A stretch of DNA of 64,000 nt. Origin: Linum tenue (taxonomy: Eukaryota; Streptophyta; Magnoliopsida; Malpighiales; Linaceae). Shown one piece after another: positions 47,037 through 58,359 of this stretch. The notes under the pieces were generated by a model, which saw nothing but the letters and a program-made list of their open reading frames with translations, had not been told where the DNA came from and made no database searches. Made by a program: the position numbers and the translations under genes. The DNA is taken from contig CAMGYJ010000005.1 in NCBI GenBank assembly GCA_946122785.1, positions 77,494,547 through 77,558,546 on the forward strand. Reading direction: 5' to 3'. The stretch's first letter is position 1. The number at the start of each line of letters is the position of its first letter.

Positions 47037-48739
47037 ATGAGCAGCATGGCATCGGGGGCCACACCCCCGGAGTGCCACCTCCCGGACGCGAATCAAGGCG
47101 TACGGCGACCCCCGTCGGCTACGTCCTCGCCAAATGGGAAGGGGGAGCGAGAGACACAGCAGGAAGAAGCGTGGTAAACCTTTGGTGGCCAAACCTTTGT
47201 TTGAAAAGGAGGCTGTTATGACTGACGCTGATGGCGAGATCAACAAGGAGGGAAGCACCTCCAAAATGGCGCCGACGTGCCCGCTTGGCACTGTGCCTAC
47301 GTCGGCGTGGGCGCAGGGCACGAAGAAACTTTTCACCGGTAACTTAACCGAAGATGCGTGGTACATTGCGGAGTCATTTTCCGAGGACGTGGCAGAGGCG
47401 ATGAAGGAGGATGATATGGATGATGAAATTCCCGAAGATGATGATCCACGCTGTCCGACGATTCCCTTCAAAGCCATGGAAAAGATCTGATATCGTGGGG
47501 GTTTACGTGGGGGTTTGGTTCCATCCAAATCAATAGCATCTCGTGGGGGTTTACGTGGTCCGATTCACCCACCAAATGGACTATGAGCGTGCGGCTGCGG
47601 GTGGTCCATGGATGATCGGTGATCACTATCTCACGGTGCGGCCTTGGCGCAGGGGGTTCGACTCAAAGTTTGTTGAAGTGGCAACAACGATTGTTTGGGC
47701 AAAGCTCCTGGGACTGCCGATCGAGTACGTGAACAGAGAAGCGGCTGAAAGAATAGCCTCACGTATGGGCAAACCAGTGAGGGTGGACAAAGCAACACAG
47801 AATGGGGAAAGAGGGCGATTTGCGCGGGTTTGTGTGGAAGTCGATCTTACTAAACCCCTCCTGTCAAGCTTTAAGATTGAAGGGAGGAAGTACTACATTG
47901 AATATGAAGGGCTACATAACATTTGCACGGATTGTGGGAAGTATGGTCACTCCCCAATAGCTTGTCCCTCACGAGTACGCCAAGCTGAGCCGGAGCCAGG
48001 AACCCCGGAACAGAGCAGCCCTTCTCCGGGAGAGAAAGAACCGATATACTGAGAGTTGATGGTCGCGAAGTCAAGGACGAGGAAAAATAAACAACAACTG
48101 AGCATGTGTACGGGCCAGCATACGACCATGCAACGTACTACTATGGCTGAAACAAATGGGAATGGCTCCCGATTCCACGCGTTGAGTGAAGAAGAAACGC
48201 TGGTGCCGATTAGCCAGGAGATGAGTGCGATGGACCCAGAGGTGACTAGTGCTTCTGTGGTGGCGACTGCTCCCACGAATGTCGGGACAGAGAGGACGAT
48301 CATTGTTCATGACACAATCAAGCAAAAGGAAGGCTTGGTGGACGTGCCGATTACGCAGATGGAGGAGGCTGTGGTTTTTACGACACAGAAGCCCCTTGAA
48401 GAGAAGCGGCCTACCCCGAAGGAAACCATGCAAACCCAAAAAGCCACCTCGGGACAGCGGGCGAACGATCAGAAGAAGGGAGCTACACTACCGAAATCAA
48501 AGCAGGTGGTTGAGTTGGGGGCCAAAACCAGTACGAAGCCACACCACCATACTCCGATTGGGGACGGGAGAGCTGGCATGCATAGCGGGAGCTCGCCGTC
48601 CGCGGGGACTAGATTGGACCTCCTGGACCCACCTGGACCGAGGAAAGTAGAACCAAGCGGGAGCAGGCACTCCGAATGCGGCTGCTTAGCCGTTGTTGTC
48701 CTCTGGGAAGTATTTTCTCTGTATATAATTTTATGTTAA
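47037..48739 (+). pseudogene. LINE ORF1 (DUF4283 plus zinc knuckle), three lesions
   Basis: The likely start is ATG 47037 (MSSMASGATPPECHLPD). The frame shifts before 47134. A second open stretch (47134-47490) ends in a stop near a duplicated GTGGGGGTTTACGTGG phrase, where part of the DUF4283-like RNA-binding region is missing. The third stretch begins at 47543 with YVVRFTHQMDYERAAAGGPW and carries the zinc knuckle CTDCGKYGHSPIAC (47922-47963). A lone TGA at 48050 precedes ELMVAKSRTRKNKQQ, after which the basic, low-complexity tail runs to TAA 48737-48739. The product would have been the nucleic-acid chaperone of the LINE particle. Confidence 0.85.
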
Positions 48740-51700
48740 GCATTTTGTCGTGGAACTGCCAAGGGGTAGGAAGTGACTCTTTTTTAACGTATCTTTCTTC
48801 TTTTTATAGGCCGCTAAGGCCGGACTTGGTTTTCATCATGGAGCCCAAAATTAGTGGGGATACTGCAGCCAAAGTTATAGATCGGACGGGGTTCAATGGC
48901 TCTCTTCGGTTTGATGCTAGTGGCTTTGCAGGAGGAATTTGGGTGCTTTGGCAGAACCAGGACCTGGACATCACCGAACTCTCGGCCTCTTCTCAAATGA
49001 TTCATATGAAGTGTCGAAGAAGAGGCGAGAACAGCACGGAGGTGTTTATATCTGTCGTTTATGCCAGTCCTAATGCGGCAAAGAGACAAGGCCTGTGGGA
49101 GGAGATTCGCTGGTGGAGCAGGGAGATTCATACTGCGTGGCTTTTGGCGGGAGACTTCAATTCTATAGTCGGACCCCAGGATAGGAGGGGTGGGGTCCCA
49201 TTCCAGGAAGCTCGTACTCGTGCTTTCCGGGACTGCATGAATGACAGTGGACTTATGGATATGGGTTTCTCGGGGCCGCAGTTCACTTGGAAGAGAGGAG
49301 GGCTATCTCAACGATTGGACCGGGCTATTTGTAACCGTCAGTGGCTAACTAGATTCCCGCATTCTGTGGTAAACCATCTGGAAAGAATAGGGTCGGATCA
49401 CAAACCGATCTTTATCAAAGTAGGGGAGAAGAAGCAACCACTTGCTAGGAGCAAACCGTTCAGGTTTTTAGCGCCTTGGGTGGCTCACGAAGACTTCCCT
49501 CGGTTGCTAACGGATCATTGGGGGGTCAACTGACACCCTGCCGGAGGCGTTGCGAAAGTTTACTGAGCAGCTGAAGTGGTGGAACCAGCATGTATTTGGG
49601 CACATCCAGAAACGAAAGCGCCATCTGGCTGCTCAACTTCGCAGGGTGGAGAAGGAGAATGAGACGCATGAGACTCCAGATTCTATTGAGAGGGAGACCG
49701 CCCTCCGCCGGGAGTTGGAGGAGACTCTCTGGCAAGAGCAATTGGTATGGTTTCAAAAGTCCCGGGCTGTGTGGATCAATGAGGGGGATCGTAATACCAT
49801 ATTTTTCCACCTATCTACGCTCAAACGGCGGAGGTTCAACAAAATTCTTGCTTTGAAGAACGAAGAGGGACAGTGGGTCTATGATGAGCAGGAGCTGCGA
49901 TGCATGGCTGTCGAGTTCTACAAGGCACTCTACCAGGCTGAGTTTGGGCCAGCTCCTCGTCTTCCTGATGGCTTCGAGCCCCTCGAGAATGCTACTACTC
50001 AGGCGCTGGGGCGGCAGGTTATTAGAGAGGAAGTGGTAAGCGCGTTGAAGAGTATGGGAGCATTGAAAGCGCCTGGTAAGGATGGGTTTCAGCCTTTCTT
50101 CTATAAAAAATGTTGGGACAAGGTAGGTGATTCACTTGTAGCCTTTGTCATGGCATGCTTTGATAATCCTCAGGTCATCATAGGGATTAATGAGACCCTT
50201 CTAGTCCTCATCCCAAAGAAGGAGAGTCTGGACTCGATGAAGCTTTTCCGCCCGATCAGTCTTTGCAATGTCGCTTATAAAATAGTGACTAAATGTATCG
50301 TGCAGAGAATCCAACCTCTTATGAAAAATCTGGTTCACCAGACTCAAACCAGCTTTGTGCCAGGGAGGAGGATTACGGATAACATCATTATCGTCCAGGA
50401 AGTAGTCCATTCGATGGGTAGGAAGAAAGGCAGAAAGGGGCAGATGGTGCTGAAGATCGATCTCGCTAAAGCCTACAATCGGCTGAGCTGCGACTTCATC
50501 CATGAGACTTTGGTCGCAGTTAAGTTTCCCCCTAATCTCATTCATGTTATTATAGAGTGCGTCACTTCCTCTTCGATGCAGGTTTTGTGGAATGGAGGCT
50601 GCACGGACACCTTTTCCCCTTCCCGGGGGCTTCGACATGGCTGCCCGCTTTCTCCTTACCTCTTCACTCTCTGCATGGAGAGGCTAAGTCACATTATCCA
50701 GGAAGAGATCATCAAGGGAAGATGGAAACCGATTCGTATCTCCCCTGGCGGCCCAGCTCTCTCCCATGTCTTCTTTGCCGATGATCTAGTACTCTTTGCG
50801 GAGGCCAGTGAGGAGCAAGGATAGGTTCTCATGAAATGCTTGGATAGATTCTAACAGGCGTCTGGACATCAGGTGAGTAAGGAGAAATCAGTAGTTTTCT
50901 TCTCGTCTAATACCACCAGACAGAGGAGCACTGTTATAGCCAACAGGATGGGAATACCGCAGACTCAGGATCTGGGAAGGTATCTTGGTGTTCCAGTTCT
51001 GCATGGCCGGGTAACGAAACAAAATTATAAATATATTTTAGATCGACTGGATAACAAACTTGCAGGGTGGAAAGCTAATAGCTTGTCGTTTGCCGGCAGA
51101 GTGACCCTGGCGAAGTCGGTGTTGAGTTCACTACCTACTTATGCAATGCAAACGACACTCCTCCCAATCTCGATCATCGACGAGATCGATCGTCGAGTCC
51201 GGAATTTTATTTGGGGTTCCACAGGAGATAGCAGGAAAATCCATCTAGTTCACTGGGAAGGAGTGTGCCATGCGAAAAAAGAGGGTGGGCTCGGTTTTAG
51301 GAAGGCGCATGAGCTGAACCTAGCCTTCCTTGCTGAATTAGTGTGGTTGTTTACTAAGAAACCGGATGAGCTGTGGGTGCAAGTGCTTCAGTCGAAGTAT
51401 TTCAAAACTATTGATGGCGCTCTGGTAGCAAAATCGACGGCCAGGTCCTCCAACCTATGGAGAGGGATGCGGAAAGCTTGGCCGGTGACAAACCTGGGGA
51501 CTCTTATGCGCCTGAAGGATGGGATGAGCACAAGTATTTGGGTGGATCAATGGGTGGAAATGGGTGATGTTCTGCTGGACTACCTGAAGGAGGACTCGCC
51601 CCCTATTGACCCTCGCACACCTGTTGCCGCATTCGTGGATAATGGTAAGTGGGATCTCACCACCCTTTCTCAATTCTTACCAAATGAGATGCTTTTGAGG

Positions 51701-52837
51701 ATTGCAGGCGTTCAGCCACTGGTGGAGGGCGCAGGTGAGGACGTCCCGACTTGGGGACAAGAGGTGAATGGCGTGTTCTCCATATGAACAGCCTACTCCA
51801 TCGCAGCGGACTGCTCTGAAAAAGATGACGCCACCAAGTGGAAGGCGATTGGAACTGGCGGGGACCGGAATGGGTTCGGCACTTCATGTGGCTAGCCATG
51901 TGGGAAAGGCTCCTCACCAACAACGAACGTGCCAGGAGGAAACTCACCATGTCAACCAGTTGCGGAGCTTGCGGCGGGGAAGAAGAGGAGACAGTCCTGC
52001 ATGTGTTGCGGGACTATGATTTTGCCAGGTTAACTTGGATGCAACTAATCCCACCTTCTGAACACCATCGTTTCTTTGGAGCTAATCTGCAGGATTGGAT
52101 CGAGCGCAACCTCCGAAGTGAGCACACTGGCCTTGAGTTTGGCCTTACCTGCTGGTCTCTCTAGAAGACCAGGAATGATCGAGTCTTTGCAGGCAAGATC
52201 ACGACTACTGTAGTCTTTCTTCAGCGCGTCCAGGCTTGGATAACTGTCGTGAGACATGCCTTGGACAAGGATAGGCTCATTCACAAGCATAATCCACCCA
52301 TTAGAACGGAGGTGGATATCTCGTGGAAGCCACCACCTCCAGAGTGGGTCACCCTCAACACTGATGGCTCCGTTCATACGACTACAGGCCATGCCGCAGC
52401 TGGTGGCCTGTTACGAGATAACACTGGAAAATGCCTTTTGGCATTTGCTACGAACCTGGGTGTTTGCTCTATTACCCGAGCAGAGTTGAGGGGCGCGGTT
52501 GAACGACTGCATCTAGCTTGGGATGCTGGGTACCGCCAAGTTATACTAGAGTTGGATTCCGAATGTGCTTGTCAGTTGCTTTGGACTTCCGACTTCAGTG
52601 AATCACCATGCAGCTATTCTGGATAGAGCTCAGGAGCTGCTTCACAGACAGTGGGATGTCTCAGTCAACCACATATACAGGGAAGGCAATAAGTGTGCGG
52701 ATTATCTTGCGAGTTAGGGTCATACTGTTCCTTTGGGGGTTCATACTTATTCATTAGCCGATCCTATGCTTTGTAACTGGATTATGTACGATATGCAGGG
52801 GCTCTCTGAGTCACGGGTGGTTTTGAATGAAAGGTAG
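48733..52837 (+). pseudogene. LINE ORF2: endonuclease, RT, zf-RVT, RNase H; multiple lesions
   Basis: ATG 48733 overlaps the ORF1 stop by 7 nt (ATGTTAA). The APE-type endonuclease keeps ILSWNCQG, MEPK, LLAGDFNS and GSDHKPI. A G6 run at 49520-49525 gives a +1 shift. RT follows: APGKDGFQPFFYK, RPISLCNVAYKI, KIDLAKAYNRLS (catalytic Asp kept, later Asp now Asn), GLRHGCPLSPYLF and VFFADDLVLF (FADD near 50770). Stops lie at 50822 (TAG), 50852 (TAA), 51785 (TGA) and 52162 (TAG). Frameshifts lie near 51850 and 52600. zf-RVT shows FMWLAMWERLLTNNERARR and CGACGGEEEETVLHVL. RNase H shows TLNTDGSVH, RAELRGAV and LELDSECACQLL, ending HIYREGNKCADYLAS then TAG. The final stop is at 52835-52837. Confidence 0.93.
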
Positions 52838-52882
52838 GGTGCAGTTGCATCCATTTATAAAAAAAAAAGTAAATAGCTGGAA

Positions 52883-54054
52883 AGGTGAATCGATAGTTGA
52901 TATTTGATAGTAAGATTACTTGAATTAAAAGAATATGATGCAAGAATTGATAGCAACAGGTCGCACACGGAATAGTAGAAATTGGAAGTAATATATCAAA
53001 GGAAATTGGTAAAAGAAGGGATTTATGTCATCACTAACCAAATAAAAAAGAAAAGATTGCAAGTTACCAATCTGGTTTGAATCCCTGGGCCTAAGTTGCT
53101 CCTTACAAATCTCTTGAATTTGGATTCCTTGCGTCTCTGGAATCCTTTTCTCTACTTCGATCGTACACTATGAATTAAACTTTCTCTAAGAGTTTAAAGA
53201 ATGACGTGTTTCTGATCTCTATTTCTTTCTCCCCCCCCCCCCCCCAACAAAGAGCTCAAGAAGCTCATTTAAAGCAAACCAAACCGCCACGTGTAGCGCT
53301 CTAATTCGAGCATTTCTTTATTCTGATTTTGAAAAGCGTACCCTCCTGTTGAGGTCGGCTGGATAAGATATGGTCAGACCGAGTTGGTCAAGATCGGTTA
53401 TGGTTGATTTTGTTGGGTCGAGTTGGGCCCGATCTGGTCTCTTTACATCTGGGCCTGAACTATGGGCTAGAATTAGCCTGCCTTGAACCTTGGGTCGGAC
53501 TTTGAATCCGAGTTTGGGCTTGGACTTGAGCTTAATCACCTATGGGCTTGAACTGACTGAATTTCTCTTTTGTTCTAGATCCATGACTTATCAAAGAGTG
53601 ATCTCCCAATCAAGTGTTAATTTTAAGTACATGTAAATCAACTATGTATTAGAATATTTTCTTCCATTATGAAATATGATCTTTCTTGTAATGTTTAACG
53701 TAGACATATAATGATAAAGCTTATGTTTTCCTTATCCAATTCCGCGCACTTTCATACATAAGAAGCCAAACTAAACTCCATGCCTCGAACTATCTCTTAA
53801 ACGTTGGATACTTAGCGACAAATTCACTATTATATTCAAATATTGTATAGTTTGTGACTTGCCATGCAAACAACAAGTCCGGGCCCAATAAGTCCGCATC
53901 AAATAAGGGTATACTTGGTAATCATCATCCATATTGACTTGTTACTGCTAGTCTCAACCAATTCGTCCAAAATATACTCTTTAGTTAATCGCTATAGATT
54001 TCCCGTTTTGGGTATTAAGAAGAGTGTTTGACCGGACAAAATGTGGTGTCTATA
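52883..54054 (+). other. 3' part of LTR-like copy 2, with C15 tract
   Basis: Continuation of the long unit after the LINE. It includes a run of 15 C at 53231-53245 after a CT-rich stretch, a CACGTGT (G-box-like) element near 53290, and GGGCTTG/GGGCCTG phrases at 53390-53530 that resemble 20160-20290 of copy 1. It ends with the GGTGTCTATA terminus. No gene. Confidence 0.5.
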
Positions 54055-54059
54055 ATTAG

Positions 54060-56372
54060 TATCAAGATCTCGCTAAGTGTACAGATTTGTACATTTCATA
54101 TTAATTTCTTTATGATGTGTCTCGAGAATGAATCAAGAAGTCAGTTTGAGATCTCGATGCGAGACTATATAGATAGGGGCGGACACCAATAGCAAAACCC
54201 AATTACTGATGCAGATGCCATTAGCAACAATTTGTCAGGTAGTTGATGATCTCTTACAACATGACCAAAAGCTCAAGGCTAATATTAATTGTAGGTGGAG
54301 GAAAGAAAAAACAATATGTGGAACTTGCAGTTATTAGAAATCAAGTAAATGACTTTGGGACACATGAAAAGACAAGAATTAATACGAAAATAAGATGAAT
54401 AATTAATAAAAGGAATATTATGAAGATAAATAGAATTAATTATCTTAATAGAATAAATTTTAATTGTGGGAGTAATTATCTTCCTAATTAAAATATGACT
54501 TATTCTCAAAGAAAGATGGAATATTCTGGGTTTTCTGCTCCTATAAATAGCAAACTCCTAGACCCTCTAAACACACTCCTTTGAAGAGAAGAAACACAAG
54601 AGAGAGTGAGATTCAAAGAGCTCCGGTTTTCGCACAAAACCGAAGAGCAACAAACAAGAGTGGATGTTTTATCCTGGAGGCGACCGGTTGATAGTCTGTT
54701 GTGTGCAGTATGAGACAGTGTCGCGAACATCTTAAGGAGAGTGACCTAGTCCGCGACTCATCCCGATCGGTAACCCTAAATTTTCCTGTTCGATTTCTAA
54801 CAATTTTAAGATGGTTGGTTACTGTCGTGTGTACAGAACAGGATGTCGATTCTAGCTCGATGAATATCTGTGCGGCTGTAGATCGGGTCTAATTTAGTTC
54901 GCTGACCTAAGAACTTGGCTTTGCTCCAACATGGATGGAAAACCCTCGGATGCATAGTTGGACAAGGAGATGATCAGAGAAAGAATGGTTGAGTGCTTAT
55001 TTAAAGAGTTCCTTTCCAAAAGTGTGTGCTTTGACTCTAGCAGCAGCACAGCAATCATGGTTAAAGGAAATTTAAATTAGTTTTTATTATACCTCCTATT
55101 GCTATTTATGTGGATGTCACATTTGTTTATTATGGCGTACACTAACGATCATTATTTGATTTGAGTTTCCTGGCCTGTGGTGTCCACAAGGGAACGCTGG
55201 TTTTCCAGTAGAGATCATCATTGATTTATTGTGACCTGCGGTGGTAATTGAAAGAGATAGAGCAGGCTCGATGGAGCAGCAGCAGATTTTACCTAAGAGC
55301 TAACTTTTTGCCCCAAACGAATTAGTAACTATAAAAGTTTATATGTTACCTTTCCTGGGAGCTGATGGAGTCCAAATAGAAAGGATGAGCTCGGGGAAAA
55401 GCTTCCGTTGTCCGGTTCTATGGCGGCTGTGGAAAGAAGCTACCAGCTTCCCCTCTCAAACCCTAGACCGCCTATTGGTTGTTTTAATTTAATTAATTTG
55501 CTTTTGTTTTTCCTCTTTTAGGAAAAAGAACCCAAGGCAAAATCTGCCTTAGCAAAGAAACGCCATCATTCATGAAAGTAAAGGTGAGCCCGTGAAAGTT
55601 TTGGTTTCCGACTCAGGCCCACTGCAACGGAAGCCGACTAGCGAAACATGGTTTGTGGAAACGACTGGGCCAAGGCAATTCCATCCCGGACCAAGTCAAT
55701 GAAGGAAAGCAACGGACTGGAATATGCTTGCGCCGGCAGAAATGGCTGTCATAATTGACATCCATAAACCTAGAGGGGGACGAGAAGAACTCCAAATGGA
55801 CTACCGTTAAAGTTGCCCTCTGCTTGGAAATTGTTCAATAATTAAGAAAGTTACGCTTGTTGCTAGTTATTTGCTGCAAAATCACAAGTCTACTACTTCT
55901 TGAAAAGAGTTAAGAGCTAAAGTCTTTTTCTTGAATCATTAATAAATGACAAATTAGAATCTATGTCATATGGATTTTATGCATGGAATTGAGAACCCTT
56001 GTGAATGCTAGACATGAAAACTAGAATTGATGCATAATAATGGTGACGTTGAGATGTGCTTTCCTCAATGATTAAATACAACTTCGTATACATATTTTAA
56101 AGACTAATTTTAATTACATGAATGCATACTTTGAAGCGTATACATAAACACATTTTGTGGTAAATATGCTTGCATAATGGGTTAATTGTCCATAGTGACG
56201 ATATTCAAAGAAGTACTCTTGCCAGTACTACATGAACCACTAATGTTGCTATGAAACATTAAAGTTTCAAAAATAGAGTAGGAAGCCAAACCAGATCCCA
56301 ACCAATTAGAATGGTACCCTTCGTGGCAGCTAGAAGATCACTTGTTAGCTTGATGGAAGAAGATGATGGTTG
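54060..56372. other. Intergenic; possible LTR fragment around a TATA box
   Basis: No gene is recognised. TATAAATAG at 54542-54550 is preceded by AT-rich sequence and followed by CTCCTAGACCCTC and an AAGAGAGAGTGAG leader. This is the look of a retrotransposon LTR promoter, but I could not find TG/CA ends, a partner LTR or a target duplication. The rest (55000-56370) shows nothing I can assign. Confidence 0.35.
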
Positions 56373-56380
56373 GTTGTGAT

Positions 56381-56814
56381 TAGAGGTGGCAATTAGGATC
56401 CAAATCCATGAATCCAATCCAATCCATCCACCAAATTATCCACCTAATCCAATCCATTTAAATCCAATCCATTTGATCCAAATCCAATTGGATTGGTGGA
56501 TTCATGGATCAATCCATGAATCCAAATGGCAAATTACGATTTGATACCTATATTTTTTATATTTTACATTTTAGTACCTAAAATTTATATTTTTATACGG
56601 AAAATATAATTGGAAAATTACATTTTGGTACCTAAAATTTTTCATTATGACATTTTAGTACCAAAACTTTTCAAATTTTACATTTTGATCCAAGCCTTGG
56701 ATGTCATTTGGATTCATGGATCAATCCACCAATCCATTGGATCCAATCCATTTGATCCATGGAACCACCAATCCAATCCACGAATCCACCAATCCGATCC
56801 AATTGCCACCTCTA
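56381..56814. mobile_element. Small hAT element (434 bp) with perfect TSD
   Basis: Ends TAGAGGTGGCAATT and AATTGCCACCTCTA are perfect inverted repeats. The 8-bp duplications GTTGTGAT (56373-56380, 56815-56822) are also perfect. Subterminal regions are built from ATCCAATCCA repeats on one side and their counterparts on the other, so the whole element could fold into a long hairpin. No coding capacity. Its perfect ends suggest it is the youngest hAT element here. Confidence 0.93.
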
Positions 56815-56822
56815 GTTGTGAT

Positions 56823-57503
56823 CACTTAGATAAGCAGAGGTTAACCTTGTTGGTAACCCTTGAAGAATGGTGACTAGATATCGACACCTCAAAGTATATG
56901 TTATAAACGAGCTATGCTCAAACCGCACATTGAGGTGTATTAAAGAAGAAAGATGTGTTAAGCACTTCATTCACCATTATTGTTGATGGTTCTCGCAAAG
57001 TGGTAATGAATCTTACATATGGAAAGTCGTCTTGCATGCTCCAGAATGAAGGAATCCTTTGGTGAGTGGCATATCGTAATAAGGACAGTTCTAGGGCCAA
57101 GTTAAATGACCCATGAATACGTGATTAGAGAATCAGAAATTTTAGATTTTATTTTGATATGGGTAAATGTGTTAAGATGTTAACTTGGATGAAAAAGAAA
57201 TGCTTTATCGATAGCTCTGATTAATGGTTTGATGTGATGCTCTTGAAATGCTTGTGGTAGAATTAGAGAACTAGAACAATATGATTTCTAGAAGATCGTA
57301 TGAGTGTGTTTTAATTGGATATGATATCTTAAAACACACAAGCTTATGAAATGAAATACTCATTATGTTGTGGAATCCATGGATGCCAATAGACTTCCAT
57401 TTAAAATAAAGAGATAGTGGGGGTTGTATCCCACCTACTATTAGAAATAATGAAACTGTAAACTCAGAGTATGAGATGTGATGATAGAGAGTCAAGAACA
57501 GAT
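56823..57503. other. Intergenic, nothing recognised
   Basis: About 0.7 kb between the hAT element and the 3' LTR of the minus-strand Copia element. Short minus-strand ORFs show no similarity. Confidence 0.5.
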
Positions 57504-58087
57504 TGTGTTTAATGACTCTTTAGAAATTGAACTGAAACGAAGCTTTTATTCAAATGGAAAATTCAGTACAACGAGACTTAGCCAAGCCAAGTGACTTGGC
57601 TCTTTCGAACAAAGAAAACACTCAAAACACTCACTTCCCAAGATTGAATCACCCAGTACAATCCCATACACTGTGATTCTATCTACTAAAGTGATCTCAC
57701 CCTTCGATCCAAATTGAAAGAGATTCAAACCCAGAAGTTCTCACAATTTCCTATCGAAGTACACACCTAAAATAACCAGAGAGCTTACAATTTATACCGA
57801 GATTAAGAGGAGACCGTTGCCTAGAGAAGAGCCTTCCTATAGCCTGCATCATGCCTTTCTCATAGAGCCGGTGCGAGGTGGAGCGGATTGCAGAAAAGCT
57901 GGAACTGTTGTGAGGAGGAAGTCGATCGAGAGGGCTGATCTGAGATCAGCAATCGAGGAGTCCAGTGTTGACTTTGAAGGATGATTCCTTTGATAGAAAC
58001 GGTGTCATTTTTAGAGTGAGAGAGGAAGAAGCGTGAAACGTCGTTGTAGCGCTCTGTGGGCAGAAAACCGTGCCGTTTTGTTCAACA
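57504..58087 (-). repeat. 3' LTR of minus-strand Copia element
   Basis: On the minus strand it starts TGTTGAACAAAACGG directly after the polypurine tract and probably ends GAGTCATTAAACA or two bases later. The TATA element TATAAA is at 57791-57796 on the minus strand (GGTATAAATTG). The distal end is not confirmed, because the 5' LTR lies outside the window and no comparison is possible. Confidence 0.6.
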
Positions 58088-58359
58088 ATTTCCCCCTTCA
58101 TCCGAGAAGTCGTCTGCAAAAAAAAAAAACACCAGAAAACAGCAGCACAAGCAATCCAGAGAAAAAGAGGAATTCATTCATAGGAAAGCAAAAGTACAGC
58201 ATGACTGCGTCCTGGCAGAGGACCAGCAGAACAGAACATCAGGACATCATCCTGAGCAGAATTCCCCCTAAGCAAAAGACCCTAACTTAGAACAACCTAA
58301 CTAAAAGAAACATATCCTTCCAACAGGATAAATTGAACAACAGAGAAACAGAGAGAGAA

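Larger units (their letters stand above)
46960..52867 (+). mobile_element. Full-length L1-like LINE, 5.9 kb, decayed
   Basis: A perfect 15-bp target duplication AGTAAATAGCTGGAA lies at 46945-46959 and 52868-52882, its first A shared with the tail. The element has a GC-rich 5' end, ORF1 with a zinc knuckle, ORF2 with endonuclease, reverse transcriptase, zf-RVT and RNase H, and a 10-A tail (52859-52868). This is the normal layout of plant L1 elements with C-terminal RNase H. At least three lesions in ORF1 and seven in ORF2 make it inactive. The insertion lies within LTR-like copy 2 and so is younger than that unit. Confidence 0.95.
41363..54054 (+). mobile_element. Long LTR-like unit, copy 2, with TSD; hosts a LINE
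   Basis: Starts TGTCACAACCG and ends GACAAAATGTGGTGTCTATA (final CA drifted to TA). A perfect 5-bp ATTAG flanks it (41358-41362, 54055-54059), so copy 2 is an insertion in its own right and not the 3' LTR of copy 1. Only one start and one end sequence were found, and no PBS or pol, so it reads as a solo LTR. Apart from the LINE (46960-52867) it is about 6.8 kb, which is 2.5 kb more than copy 1, so other insertions are likely (candidates 42510-43850 and 44400-45440). TATATAAA at 42377-42384 and GTGAACCCTAACC mark the promoter and leader. Confidence 0.6.

Noticed and set aside
15072..54054. One giant retrotransposon with the two long TGTC units as its LTRs
   Set aside because: Copy 2 has its own perfect ATTAG duplication on both sides, the outer flanks of the pair do not match, and no PBS, gag-pol or polypurine tract belonging to this family lies between them.
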